Origin: Codonopsis lanceolata
Taxonomy: Eukaryota; Streptophyta; Magnoliopsida; Asterales; Campanulaceae
DNA length: 64,000 bases
NCBI GenBank assembly: GCA_013146195.2
Contig: CM028382.1
Span: 54,156,430-54,220,429 of the forward strand
Direction of reading: 5' to 3'
Each line of letters starts with the position of its first letter. The stretch's first letter is position 1. A program made the translations under genes and the position numbers. This document shows, piece after piece, positions 10,425 through 20,213 of the stretch. The notes beneath the pieces were generated by a model, which searched no databases, was not told the origin of the DNA, and saw nothing but the letters and a program-made list of their open reading frames with translations.

Positions 10425-12659
10425 TCAATCTTTACGATTAGGCCTAACAGTCTTTTCTAATACTGCTTTTATTTGCCTATTGCTAACTTCTACTTGGCCG
10501 GATGTTTGAGGATGATAAGGTGTAGCTAACTTGTGAGTTACACCATGCTTTCTAAGAACATTATTCAACAACTTATTGGTAAAATGAGTTCCTTGGTCAC
10601 TTATTATGGCCTTAGGTACTCCATATCTAGCAAATAAATCTTCTACAAATTTAACTACTGTTTTTCCATCATTAGTCTTGGTTGCTACTTCTTCAATCCA
10701 TTTAGATGCGTAGTCAACTGCTACTAGAATATACTCACAATTATTTGACACTGGAAAAGGTCCCATGAAATTAATACCCCAAACATCAAAGATTTCAACA
10801 ACCAAATTAATATGCAAGGGCATTTCATTTCTTTTTCCTATTCCACCTGTTCTTTGACACTTATCGCATGTTCTATAAAACAATTCACAATCTCTAAAAA
10901 CAGTAGGCCAATATAAACCTGATTGCAAAATTTTTCTAGCAGTCTTGTTTCCACTAAAATGACCTCCACAAGAATATCCATGGCAAAATTCCATAATACC
11001 TTGTTGGTCTTTTTCTGGAATACATCTTCTTATTAAAGAATCAGAGCAAATTTTGTATAAATGAGGTGCTTCCCAAAAATAATTTTTAGTTTCCGCCAAA
11101 AATTTCTTCTTTTCATAATGATCAAAATCCGGATTAATGATATCAGACACATAGTAGTTGACAAAATCAGCATACCAAGGGTCAGAATCTTTAATGGCTA
11201 AAAGTTGTTCATCAGGAAAATTATCATTTATGGGGACAGGATCATCAAGAAATTGACGTTCAAGCAAGGGTGAAAATTCCAATCTAGACAAATGGTCGGC
11301 TACGACATTCTCGGTTCCCTTTTTATCTTTGATAGTAATGTCAAATTCTTGTAACAATAACATCCATCTAATTAATCTTGGTTTAGCATCTTTCTTACTT
11401 AACAAATATTTCAATGCAGAATGATCAGAAAAAATTATTACCTTTGATCCTACCAGATATGATCTAAATTTTTCTAAAGCATATACTACTGCTAAAAATT
11501 CCTTTTCAGTAGTTGTATAATTCAATTGTGCATCATTTAGAGTTCTACTAGCATAGTGGATCACATGAGGCTTTCTATCTACCCTTTGTCCTAACACGGC
11601 TCCAATCGCAAAATCTGATGCATCACACATGATTTCAAAAGAAAGTGACCAATCAGGGAAGGATAAAATAAGGGCAGTAGTTAATTTTTCTTTCAATAAA
11701 TTAAAAGCTTCTAAACATTCTTTATCAAAAATAAATTCTGTATCTTTTGCTAGCAAATTACATAGAGGTTTACAGATTTTGGAAAAATCTTTTATAAATC
11801 TTCGATAAAAACCAGCATGCCCAAGAAAACTTCTAACTCCTTTAACTGAAGTGGGAGGGGGTAGTTGTGAAATAACTTCAATTTTAGCTTTATCAACTTC
11901 AATGCCTTTATTTGAAACAACATGCCCTAAGACAATTCCATGTTTTACCATGAAGTGACTTTTCTCCCAACTTAAAGTTAAATTAGTTTCACAAAGATCT
12001 TTTCGGGGCGATGTAAGGTTTTCTAAACAGTGATCAAAAGAATTTCCAAAAACTGAAAAATCGTCCATGAAAACTTCAACGCATCTTTCAACTAAATCTG
12101 AAAATATAGAAATCATGCATCTTTGAAAAGTAGCTGGTGCATTACATAATCCAAAAGGCATTCTCCTAAAAGCAAAAGTACCAAAGGGACATGTAAAAGT
12201 TGTTTTCTCTTGGTCTTCGGGTGCAACAGGGATCTGATTGTAACCAGAAAAACCATCAAGAAAGCAATAATATTCATGACCGGCTAGTCTTTCAAGGATT
12301 TGGTCAATAAATGGCAAAGGAAAGTGGTCTTTCCTAGTTGCCGCATTTAATTTTCGCAAATCAATGCACATTCTATAACCAGTTATAGTTCTAGTAGGAA
12401 CTAATTCGTCTTTCTCATTTTTAACAACCGTAATTCCTGACTTTTTAGGAACTACTTGAACAGGACTAACCCATTTACTATCTGATATATGGTAAATTAT
12501 ACCCGCATCTAAGAGCTTAAGAACTTCTTTCCTAACGGCTTCTTCCATGTGTGGGTTAAGTCTTCTTTGCCTTTCTCTTGAAGGTTTACTACCTTCTTCT
12601 AGATGTATTTTATGCATGCACATAGAGGGACTAATTCCTTTTAAATCGGCTAGGACCAT
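10425..12659 (-). CDS. RT, RNase H and integrase N-terminal part of E2 pol (left copy)
   Basis: A 744-codon open frame. Reverse transcriptase occupies about residues 40-230, with the FLDGFSGYNQI block near 138 and the catalytic FMDD at 197-200. RNase H follows near 340-460 (MCDASDFAIG, with the catalytic Asp). The integrase zinc region and core follow (CDKCQ; VISDQGTHF near residue 700 reads IISDQGTHF here). The first integrase catalytic Asp is replaced: WGINFMGPF, codon AAT at 10773-10771, where the right copy has Asp. The frame ends at TGA 10425-10427 in place of a Trp codon (RKDW in related elements). The same TGA is present in the right copy, so it is not a sequencing slip. The start given is only the first ATG in frame; the true polyprotein begins in gag. 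Confidence 0.85.
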   Translation of the reverse strand: MVLADLKGISPSMCMHKIHLEEGSKPSRERQRRLNPHMEEAVRKEVLKLLDAGIIYHISDSKWVSPVQVVPKKSGITVVKNEKDELVPTRTITGYRMCIDLRKLNAATRKDHFPLPFIDQILERLAGHEYYCFLDGFSGYNQIPVAPEDQEKTTFTCPFGTFAFRRMPFGLCNAPATFQRCMISIFSDLVERCVEVFMDDFSVFGNSFDHCLENLTSPRKDLCETNLTLSWEKSHFMVKHGIVLGHVVSNKGIEVDKAKIEVISQLPPPTSVKGVRSFLGHAGFYRRFIKDFSKICKPLCNLLAKDTEFIFDKECLEAFNLLKEKLTTALILSFPDWSLSFEIMCDASDFAIGAVLGQRVDRKPHVIHYASRTLNDAQLNYTTTEKEFLAVVYALEKFRSYLVGSKVIIFSDHSALKYLLSKKDAKPRLIRWMLLLQEFDITIKDKKGTENVVADHLSRLEFSPLLERQFLDDPVPINDNFPDEQLLAIKDSDPWYADFVNYYVSDIINPDFDHYEKKKFLAETKNYFWEAPHLYKICSDSLIRRCIPEKDQQGIMEFCHGYSCGGHFSGNKTARKILQSGLYWPTVFRDCELFYRTCDKCQRTGGIGKRNEMPLHINLVVEIFDVWGINFMGPFPVSNNCEYILVAVDYASKWIEEVATKTNDGKTVVKFVEDLFARYGVPKAIISDQGTHFTNKLLNNVLRKHGVTHKLATPYHPQTSGQVEVSNRQIKAVLEKTVRPNRKD

Positions 12660-13655
12660 CCTAAAGCTTCTCTATGTGTCCATAAAACTTTTAACAAACT
12701 AGCTTCTTGCTTTTCCGTTAAGTCGGCTGCTATAATAACAGGCAAAGTGTTACCTTCCCCTAAAAATGCATATTTTAAATGGGGTGGTAATGACATAAAT
12801 TCAGAATTTTCTACTTTAATAGTTTCTTTTATTTTAGCCTCCTCATTCTCCACTTTATTATCTTCTTTAATTTCTTCCTCAATATTTTCTATCTCAATTT
12901 CTTCAAAGAGAGATTTTAGAATCTCTACTTCATCATCCTTGATTTCATTAATTTCTTCAAACTTATCAGAATTATTTCCTGATTCTTTCTCTTTATCTTT
13001 CTTTTTACTAGCTTCTAACTTTTCTCTCTCTTGTCTTTCCTCTTCTTCTATTTCTCTTTCAATTTCATCAATGTCAATTATTATGGGAGGGATAGGACTA
13101 TCATCATAAACTATGAATCTATCTCTCTCATATTCTTCCTCTTCTTCAAAGGTTTCGGTTGATAATTTTTCAATCTCATCTATTGAAAACAGCACTTATG
13201 TCACTAGGTCTATTCATAGCATCAAAAACAGAGATTTCAACAGTTTCACCTAGGACTGACATTGTGAGTTTACCATTTTTCACATTAATCATTGTATTGG
13301 CAGTGGCCATAAATGGTCTACCTAACAATATTGGGACTTCATTATTAGTGCATATCTTCCTTTCCATCTCTAGAACCACAAAGTCAATCGGAATGATCAG
13401 TTTATCAACCTGAACTAGGATGTCTTCCACTATACCCAAAGGATATTTAACTGAACGATCAGCTAATTGTAATTGCATATTAGTGGGTTTTAGTTCTCCT
13501 AACCCTAACTGTTTGTAGACCGCAAAAGGCATCAAATTAATACTTGCTCCTAAATCTAGCATTGCTTTCATCTTTTTAGAGCTTCCCAAGGAAACTTGGA
13601 TATTAAAGCTACCGGGGTCTTTCAACTTAGGTGGTAATTCGGGTTGTAAAAGCAC
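12650..13655 (-). pseudogene. Protease and PR-RT linker of E2 (left copy), frame broken
   Basis: Two overlapping frames. The upstream one (13655-13176) holds the aspartic protease with the DLGAS active-site motif, flanked by MLDLGASINLMP, and the ILLGRPF flap region. The downstream one (13195-12650) holds a strongly acidic, Glu/Lys-rich linker leading to RT. The right copy reads through this junction in a single frame, so the break near 13185 is probably a consensus error in the left contig. DLGAS instead of D[ST]GA is usual for Athila proteases. Confidence 0.8.
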
Positions 13656-13667
13656 GTAACTTACGCT

Positions 13668-15559
13668 TTAAACAATAATCTTTTCATTGTTTTCAAACTT
13701 GTGTTTCTTAGAGTGAAGATCTTTGAAAAACTTTGCATAAGCTGGAATATTTTTAATAACATTAAGCAAAGGAAGATTAACATTCACTTTGGATAACATA
13801 TTATAAATTTCCGTAAATTGTTTGTCCATTCGGTTTTTCATAAGTCTTCTTGGAAACGGAATTGGAGGAACATAAGGTGGTGGAGCCACATAAGGTTCCT
13901 CTTCTTCTTGATCCAACTCTTTTTCAACTTCAATTGTATTATCTTTATTTTGAACTTCTTTTTCTTGTTCCTTATTTGGAACTTCTACTTCTTTTTCTAC
14001 TTCTACTTCTTGATTATTTAATTCATTATTCTCTTTATTACTATCACTATCTTTTCGATTTCTTTTTCAATTTTCTTTTCGAATTTTCTCAGAGTGCACT
14101 TTAGAAGAAGGATCGGATCACTTACCTCTTCACCTATTACCTTACCGCTTCGCAAGACGGTGATTGACTTGGCTTGCTCGGTTTGACTAGGGAACTTCCC
14201 TTCTTCTCTTTTATCTACTTCAGAATTTGCAATGTGTTTCTTTAGATTTTCAATTTCTTCAAGCATGTATTTCATCAATGCTGCTTGACCTTTACTTGCT
14301 ACATCTTGTTTGGGAACTTCTTCAATTCTCAATTGATTTTGATTTGGAAACTGTGGAGGTTGTGGTGGTTGAGGTTGGAATTGTTGAGGTTGCAAAGGCT
14401 TATTTCCTCCCCAAGAAAAGTTAGGATGATTCCTCCAACCAGGATTATATGTGTTTGAATAGGGATCATTCCTTGGCCTTTGAGGGTACATATTCATAGC
14501 ATTAGCCTGTTCCAGAATACATAGCACTTGACGGGAAAAAATTAGTAGCATGAGAATATAATCCACATAAAGCACATGCTTCTTGAATTTGCCAATTTTC
14601 AAATTGAGCTTGTGTATTTGAATTATCTTGCAATTGATATAGGCTTCTATTTTTACCTCTAGCACTTTTCTGTTGGGAATTAATACTTAACATCTCAAAT
14701 AATTCTTCTAGTGCTTCGGTGTCATTCTATTAATAGAACCACCACCGCACTATCAACCATAGTTTGTAAGCCTGGCGAAAGACCATGATAAAATTGAAGC
14801 ACTAACACATGTTGAGCCAAATTATGATGAGGACACATAATGAGCAGATTTTTAAATCTATCCCATGACTCATGGAATGTTTCACCTGGTTCATTTTGGA
14901 ATGACATGATTTGTTTTCTATATTCAGTAAGAGATGCATGCTTGTAAAATTTACTCATAAACAAATCATATAATTGAGCCCAAGTATAAACACTATTAGG
15001 TGTTAGGTTCATAAACCATCTCTTTGCCAATTCTTTTAATGCACTGGAAAATATTTCATTTTGATTTGATCTTCATCCAACCCTCCTAAAGGAAAAGTAC
15101 TCATCATGTATTCATATTCTCTTAAGAAACCGACAGATCTTCATGAGGCATCCCATGAAAAGATGGTATGGCATTAAAATAATGACCTTTTAACTCAAAA
15201 TTCCTTACAGCATCTGGCAAGACTAAACATGATGTCACAACATTTAATGAAGGTCTACTAAAGTCATTAATAGTTCTTTGATTTACTACTACTTTCATAT
15301 TTCTTCTTGCAGGTTCTTCTTCTCTTTGATTCCTGTTGACTGGGTCAACTGGATTTTCAGGATTACGATTATTGTTATTTTCTTCCATTGGAGGATCAAC
15401 CAGAGGATCCTCTTGATTCAATTGGTCTTGATTATCAAACTCGGGAGCTAGATTTTCAAGGACTTCTTGATTTCTTCTAACAATATTTATATCTTGATTT
15501 AAGTCTACCAATTTAGGATTCAAAGATCTACGACCGTGCATAAAAATAATGTACAGCAA
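13668..15559 (-). pseudogene. gag of E2 (left copy), several frame breaks
   Basis: Fragments at 15559-15122, 15030-14722, 14693-14502, 14665-14018 and 13916-13668 together cover the same gag that is almost continuous in the right copy. They include the retrotransposon gag core (AKRWFMNLTPNSVYTWAQL; FHESWDRFKNLL), the Gln/Pro-rich region and a zinc knuckle whose last Cys is read as Phe here (NFF instead of NFC). Breaks become frequent toward 17214, that is, toward the contig end. Most are single-base or few-base indels absent from the right copy. Confidence 0.75.
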
Positions 15560-15711
15560 TTTAAAACAACTAACTATTAAAAATAAAATAAAATCTTTTT
15601 GTATTTTTTTTTATAAAACTGAAAATTAAACTAAAAACTAAATTAAATTAAAAACTACGCTACCAACAAACTAACTACGTGAACTAGCTTGTCCCGGCAA
15701 CGCCAAAAACT
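15560..15711 (-). other. E2 leader and damaged PBS (left copy)
   Basis: Between the LTR and gag. The primer binding site at 15692-15705 reads TGGCGTTGCCGGGA on the minus strand and lacks four bases compared with the right copy, where it matches the tRNA-Asp 3' end. The loss fits the low consensus quality of this contig end. Confidence 0.7.
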
Positions 15712-16602
15712 TGATCGATGTTTTAATTAATCTTTTTCCTTGCAAGTGGACAAGACTATTATAGAATAGTATTGGAAGCAAAGGTCGAACCCACAGAGAC
15801 AAGTGAACACAAACAGTGCAATTTATTGATAGCAAATTATTAATCTAAAGGGGGTTTTTATATTTAATTCTACTCTAAACTACTATTTTTATTTAGATGT
15901 TTAACTAATTAGACAATAATAACAGATATGAAGATCTTATGGTGGGTGGAAATCTAGGATTCTGGGTTTCACTTGTATCTCCTTTATGTTCAATTCATAA
16001 TAATTATCATTCAATGTCTTGGGTTCGTTCACTAAAAATAGATATAGTCTGTTGAACAATTGGTTCAAATTCTCCATCCCCGCAAAAATTCATCCATTCT
16101 ATATCCTAAGCACAGAACTATCAATCTAGTCACCTAGATTTATGATCTATCTGTCACCTAGATCATGTAAGAACCCGGTCCTAACTTATCACTCTCGTGC
16201 ATCGATAGGTCCAATTTATTGTGTTGGTGAGCCGCTGTAATGCGACATATGCACATTGGTCATGCAGCTTATCCGCACCTCTAGGCCTTTATTATTTGCG
16301 ATTACATTCATTTGTTCAAAGCAAAATAATATAGGGATTGATAAACAACACAATCAACAAGCATTGAATGAACATATATAAGAATTAAAGCATAAATTTG
16401 ATACAAGTTACCTCCCACCTCCTAGATTATGGATGATTTAGTTCATCATAGACAATGAACAACACATGGAGATGATCGGATACATGATTTGATCTTCAAT
16501 ACTTGAAATTACAAAATCTAACTATGTTATACAATCTAAAAACTACCTAAAATCTATTAAAGAGAGCTTCAAATCCTCTCCCTTTTGGCTCGGCATCGAC
16601 TT

Positions 16603-16615
16603 CTATATATACAGG
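16603..16615 (-). promoter_or_regulatory. TATA box of the E2 LTR promoter
   Basis: CCTGTATATATAG on the minus strand. It lies just downstream of the palindrome cluster and upstream of the LTR R/U5 part. The core CCTGTATATA is shared with the internal promoter at 9377-9363. The right copy at about 24733-24741 shows TATATATACCC, where CAG appears changed. Confidence 0.65.
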
Positions 16616-16672
16616 AGAGTTGTAATCCAATCGAACCACCGTGTGAAAATCCGAAATAGTCGCATTTCGACT

Positions 16673-16815
16673 ACCTTGCGGTCGCAAGGTGTTGGGTACC
16701 TTGCGTCCGCAAGGTCTCCAGTGTGTCCGGCCTTTTGGTTTCTTGATTTCTGCCTTGTGACCCGTACTGCCTACCTTGCGGTCGCAAGGTCTGAGGCACC
16801 TTGCGTCCGCAAGGT
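16673..16815 (-). repeat. Four paired 18-bp near-palindromes in the E2 LTR U3
   Basis: ACCTTGCGGTCGCAAGGT at 16673-16690 and 16773-16790, each followed 25 bases on by ACCTTGCGTCCGCAAGGT (16698-16715, 16798-16815). The two pairs are 100 bases apart, against 114 at the internal promoter. In the right copy (24800-24942) the first pair is damaged and the second is intact. Confidence 0.8.
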
Positions 16816-17021
16816 GTCCAGAATTGACAGTCTTCATTTTTCTTCTTTTGGCTCTTCTTGAAATTTGCACTTAAAACCACGGAGTTTCGTGATATTTTCA
16901 CTAATAACCCCGAAACTTACAAAACTCACCGAAAACATATATTAGTAGCCAAAAGCCTCGTGAAATAGCATAATTTAAGTCATAGAAGCATATAAAATCG
17001 GCGTATAAAATACATCGATCA

Positions 17022-17214
17022 GGCTTAAAGAAGTGAAGAAGCGTGACTCTGAAGTTCTGGAGGCTCCATTTGGAGGAAGAAGACCTGGAAGCACATCTTA
17101 GTTTTCCAAGAAATTCGAGGAAGCTGCTCTTAATAATATTGGACAGGTGACGAAAGAGCTGAAGCCCTCGACCAATTGGAGGCGAACGTCTTGAAAACGT
17201 CAGAGAAGGAAAAA
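17022..17214 (+). pseudogene. Fragment of the E3 antisense coiled-coil ORF (left copy of flank)
   Basis: This matches 25147-25356 with indels and is the host sequence into which E2 inserted. In the right copy it encodes a Glu/Lys-rich coiled coil. Here the frame is broken by many small deletions, several of them at CTG sites, for example the missing CTGA next to the LTR end. Confidence 0.75.
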
Positions 17215-17314
17215 NNNNNNNNNNNNNNNNNNNNNNNNNNNNNNNNNNNNNNNNNNNNNNNNNNNNNNNNNNNNNNNNNNNNNNNNNNNNNNNNNNNNNN
17301 NNNNNNNNNNNNNN
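17215..17314. other. Assembly gap of exactly 100 N
   Basis: One hundred unknown bases, a conventional size for a gap of unknown length between scaffolded contigs. The sequence that starts after it is the sequence already seen from 9173 on, so the true gap is probably negative (an overlap of about 8 kb). Confidence 0.95.
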
Positions 17315-18002
17315 GCAATGGTGGATGGATGGAGGTAAGAGATGAAGAGTGATGAAGGAGAGATTATCTTGGAGTATGTGCAGAATTTTGACCAGATCTC
17401 GAGTTTGCCGAGAAATTTTGAGGCGGGCGAGGCTATTCTTGCTCTTTTGCTTGAAGAGGAGAAAGTTACGGGTGAATTCAATTGAAAAACCTGGCTTTGG
17501 CCTTTATATCTGAGGGACCTTGCGGTCGCGGAGTGCCACACGCTTGCGTCCGCAAGGTAGGCGATCAAAAGCGGTTGGCCCTTCATGCGATTCACACGTA
17601 CGCGTGCTTCAATCGCATTTGCGGGGGAGCTTTGCCCGATTGCAGGTCCTTCACCTTGCGTCCGTAAGCAAGGTGTCCAACTTCTCTTCTTGTTTTTCTT
17701 TCCCAACGCTTTTGCGCCTTGGCCCCTTCCGTTAACTTCCGTTATGTTTTGTATCTTTCCCGTATGTAAAAACTAAACAAAATTCTAGACTAAAATTATT
17801 AGTAACATATAAATACAACACTAAGATGCTTTTCTCCCCAAACTTGAATTTTGGCATATTTAATTAAAAATTAAATGTCCAAAAATTAAATTTAACTGAG
17901 AAAAAACATATTTAAACTAACTATAAAGTAAATAACATTCAAAATAGTGGGTTGCCTCCCACTTGGCGCCTTTGTTTAACGTCTTTGGCTCGACCAATGA
18001 AA
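17315..18002 (-). other. E2 env-like leader, internal promoter and post-pol spacer (right copy)
   Basis: Corresponds to 9173-9875. The TATA-like core is at about 17503-17511 (CCTTTATATCTGAGG on +, changed from the left copy). The palindromes are partly destroyed: ACCTTGCGGTCGC at 17517-17529 has lost its right arm, and the fourth has an insertion (17654-17672). Nothing else is seen. Confidence 0.6.
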
Positions 18003-20213
18003 GCCTAATCTCGGGGTGGTTCATTGTCGACCAAAGCGAATTAACTCAATTGTTCGTTCGCGACATCGGCTCTAAATATGGCTTGAGCTCGTGTGTCCAT
18101 TCACTTTGAAAACTTCATTATTTTTAGGATTTTGAATATCAACGGCTCCATGAGGATAAATTCGTACAATTATAAAGGACCGCACCATTTAGATTTCAAC
18201 TTTTACGGGAATAACCTTAATCTAGAATTAAAAAGTAACACTTTCATACCTGGATGAAATCTTTTGTTGGCTAACCCCAAATCATGATACTTTTTGGTCT
18301 TTTCTTTATATGTCTTCGCATTCTCATACTGAATTCAACCTATGTTCTTCTAACTCATTTAATCGAAACAATCTTTCTTCTCCGACCAATGTTAAATCTA
18401 AATTTAACTCTTTAACCGCCCAATAGGCTTTATGCTCAATTTCAAGCGGTAAATGGCAAGCTTTGCCATATACCATTCCATATGGACTCATTCCTATGGG
18501 GTTTTAAAAGCAGTTCGGTATGCCCATAAAGCATCCTTAAGTTTAGATTCTCAATCTTTACGATTAGGCCTAACAGTCTTTTCTAATACTGCTTTTATTT
18601 GCCTATTGCTAACTTCTACTTGGCCGGATGTTTGAGGATGATAAGGTGTAGCTAACTTGTGAGTTACACCATGCTTCTAAGAACATTATTCAACAACTTA
18701 TTGGTAAAATGAGTTCCTTGGTCACTTATTATGGCCTTAGGTACTCCATATCTAGCAAAATAAATCTTCTACAAATTTAACTCTTGTTTTTCCATCATTA
18801 GTCTTGGTTGCTTATTGCTTCAATCCATTTAGATACGTAATCAAGCGCTACTAGAATATACTCAAATTATTTGACAATGGAAAAGGACCCATGAAATCAA
18901 TACCCCAAACATCAAAGATTTCAACAACCAAATTAATATGCAAGGGCATTTCATTTCTTTTTCCTATTCCACTGTTCTTTGACACTTATCACATGTTCTA
19001 TAAAACAATTCACAATCTCTAAAACAAGAGGCCAATATAATCTTGATTGTAAAATTTTTCTAGCAGTCTTGTTTCCACTAAAATGACCTCCACAAGAATA
19101 TCCATGGCAAAATTCCATAATACCTTGTTGGTCTTTTTCTGGAATACATCTTCTTATTAAAGAATCAGAACAAATTTTGTATAAATGAGGTGCTTCCCAA
19201 AAATAATTTTAGTTTCCGCCAAAATTTCTTCTTTTCATAATGATCAAAATCTGATTAATGATATCAGACACATAGTAGTTGACAAAATCAGCATACCAAG
19301 GGTCAGAATCTTTAATGGCTAAAAGTTGTTCATCAGGAAAATTATCATTTATGGGGACAGGATCATCAAGAAATTGACGTTCAAGCAAGGGTGAAAATTC
19401 CAATCTGACAAATGGTCGGCTACGACATTCTCGGTTCCCTTTTTATCTTTGATAGTAATATCAAATTCTTGTAACAATAACATCCATCTAATTAATCTTG
19501 GTTTAGCATCTTTCTTACTTAACAAATATTTCAATGCAGAATGATCAGAAAAAATTATTACCTTTGATCCTACCAGATATGATCTAAATTTTTCTAAAGC
19601 ATATACTACTGCTAAAAATTCCTTTTCAGTAGTTGTATAATTCAATTGTGCATCATTTAGAGTTCTACTAGCATAGTGGATCACATGAGGCTTTCTATCT
19701 ACCCTTTGTCCTAACACGGCTCCAATCGCAAAATCGTGCATCACACATGATTTCAAAAGAAGTGACCAATCGAGGGCGGATAAAATAAGGGCGATAGTTA
19801 ATTTTTCTTTCAATAAATTAAAAGCTTCTAAACATTCTTTATCAAAAATAAATTCCGTATCTTTTGCTAGCAAATTACATAGAGGTTTACAGATTTTGGA
19901 AAAATCTTTTATAAATCTTCGATAAGAACCAGCATGCCCAAGAACACTTCTAACTCCTTTAACTGAAGTGGGAGGGGGTAGTTGTGAAATAACTTCAATT
20001 TTAGCTTTATCAACTTCAATGCCTTTATTTGAAACAACATGCCCTAAGACAATTCCATGTTTTACCATGAAGTGACTTTTCTCCCAACTTAAAGTTAAAT
20101 TAGTTTCACAAAGATCTTTTCAGACGATGTAAGGTTTTCTAAACAATGATCAAAAGAATTTCCAAAAGCGAAAAATCGTCCATGAAAACTTCAACACATC
20201 TTTCAACTAAATC
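18003..20213 (-). pseudogene. RT end, RNase H and integrase of E2 (right copy), many frame breaks
   Basis: Open pieces at 20068-19349 (RNase H with connection region) and 19403-19209 are joined by frame breaks. The rest, down to 18003, matches the left-copy integrase but is broken every few hundred bases. The integrase first catalytic Asp is present here (codon at 18898-18896), unlike the left copy. The TGA in place of Trp, matching 10425-10427, is also here at about 18548-18550, so that nonsense change is genuine. Confidence 0.75.

Larger units (their letters stand above)
15712..17021 (-). repeat. 5' LTR of E2 (left copy)
   Basis: On the minus strand it begins TGATCGATGTATTTTATACG at 17021 and ends ACATCGATCA at 15712, about 1.31 kb, with TGATCGATGT/ACATCGATCA as terminal inverted repeats. 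It is followed by the PBS, so it is the 5' LTR. The copy at 23850-25146 has the same orientation and the same PBS after it: it is the same LTR seen twice, not its 3' partner. Confidence 0.85.
9173..17214. repeat. Left copy of the 8.0 kb duplicated segment
   Basis: This stretch is matched base for base, with scattered small indels, by 17315-25356. It starts at GCAATGGTGGATGG, which is the first sequence after the N gap, and it ends at the last base before the gap. It includes not only element E2 but also about 190 bases of the E3 sequence flanking the E2 LTR. Two independent insertions could not share the same flank and the same cut points at a gap. It is best read as the end of the left contig. 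Confidence 0.9.

Noticed and set aside
12747..13109. Ser/Ile-rich plus-strand ORF opposite the E2 acidic linker (and its twin at 20863-21225)
   Set aside because: Shadow of the Glu/Lys-rich linker on the other strand; repeats because the segment is shown twice.
17130..17706. Proteins reading through the N run
   Set aside because: They contain untranslated unknown bases and carry no information.
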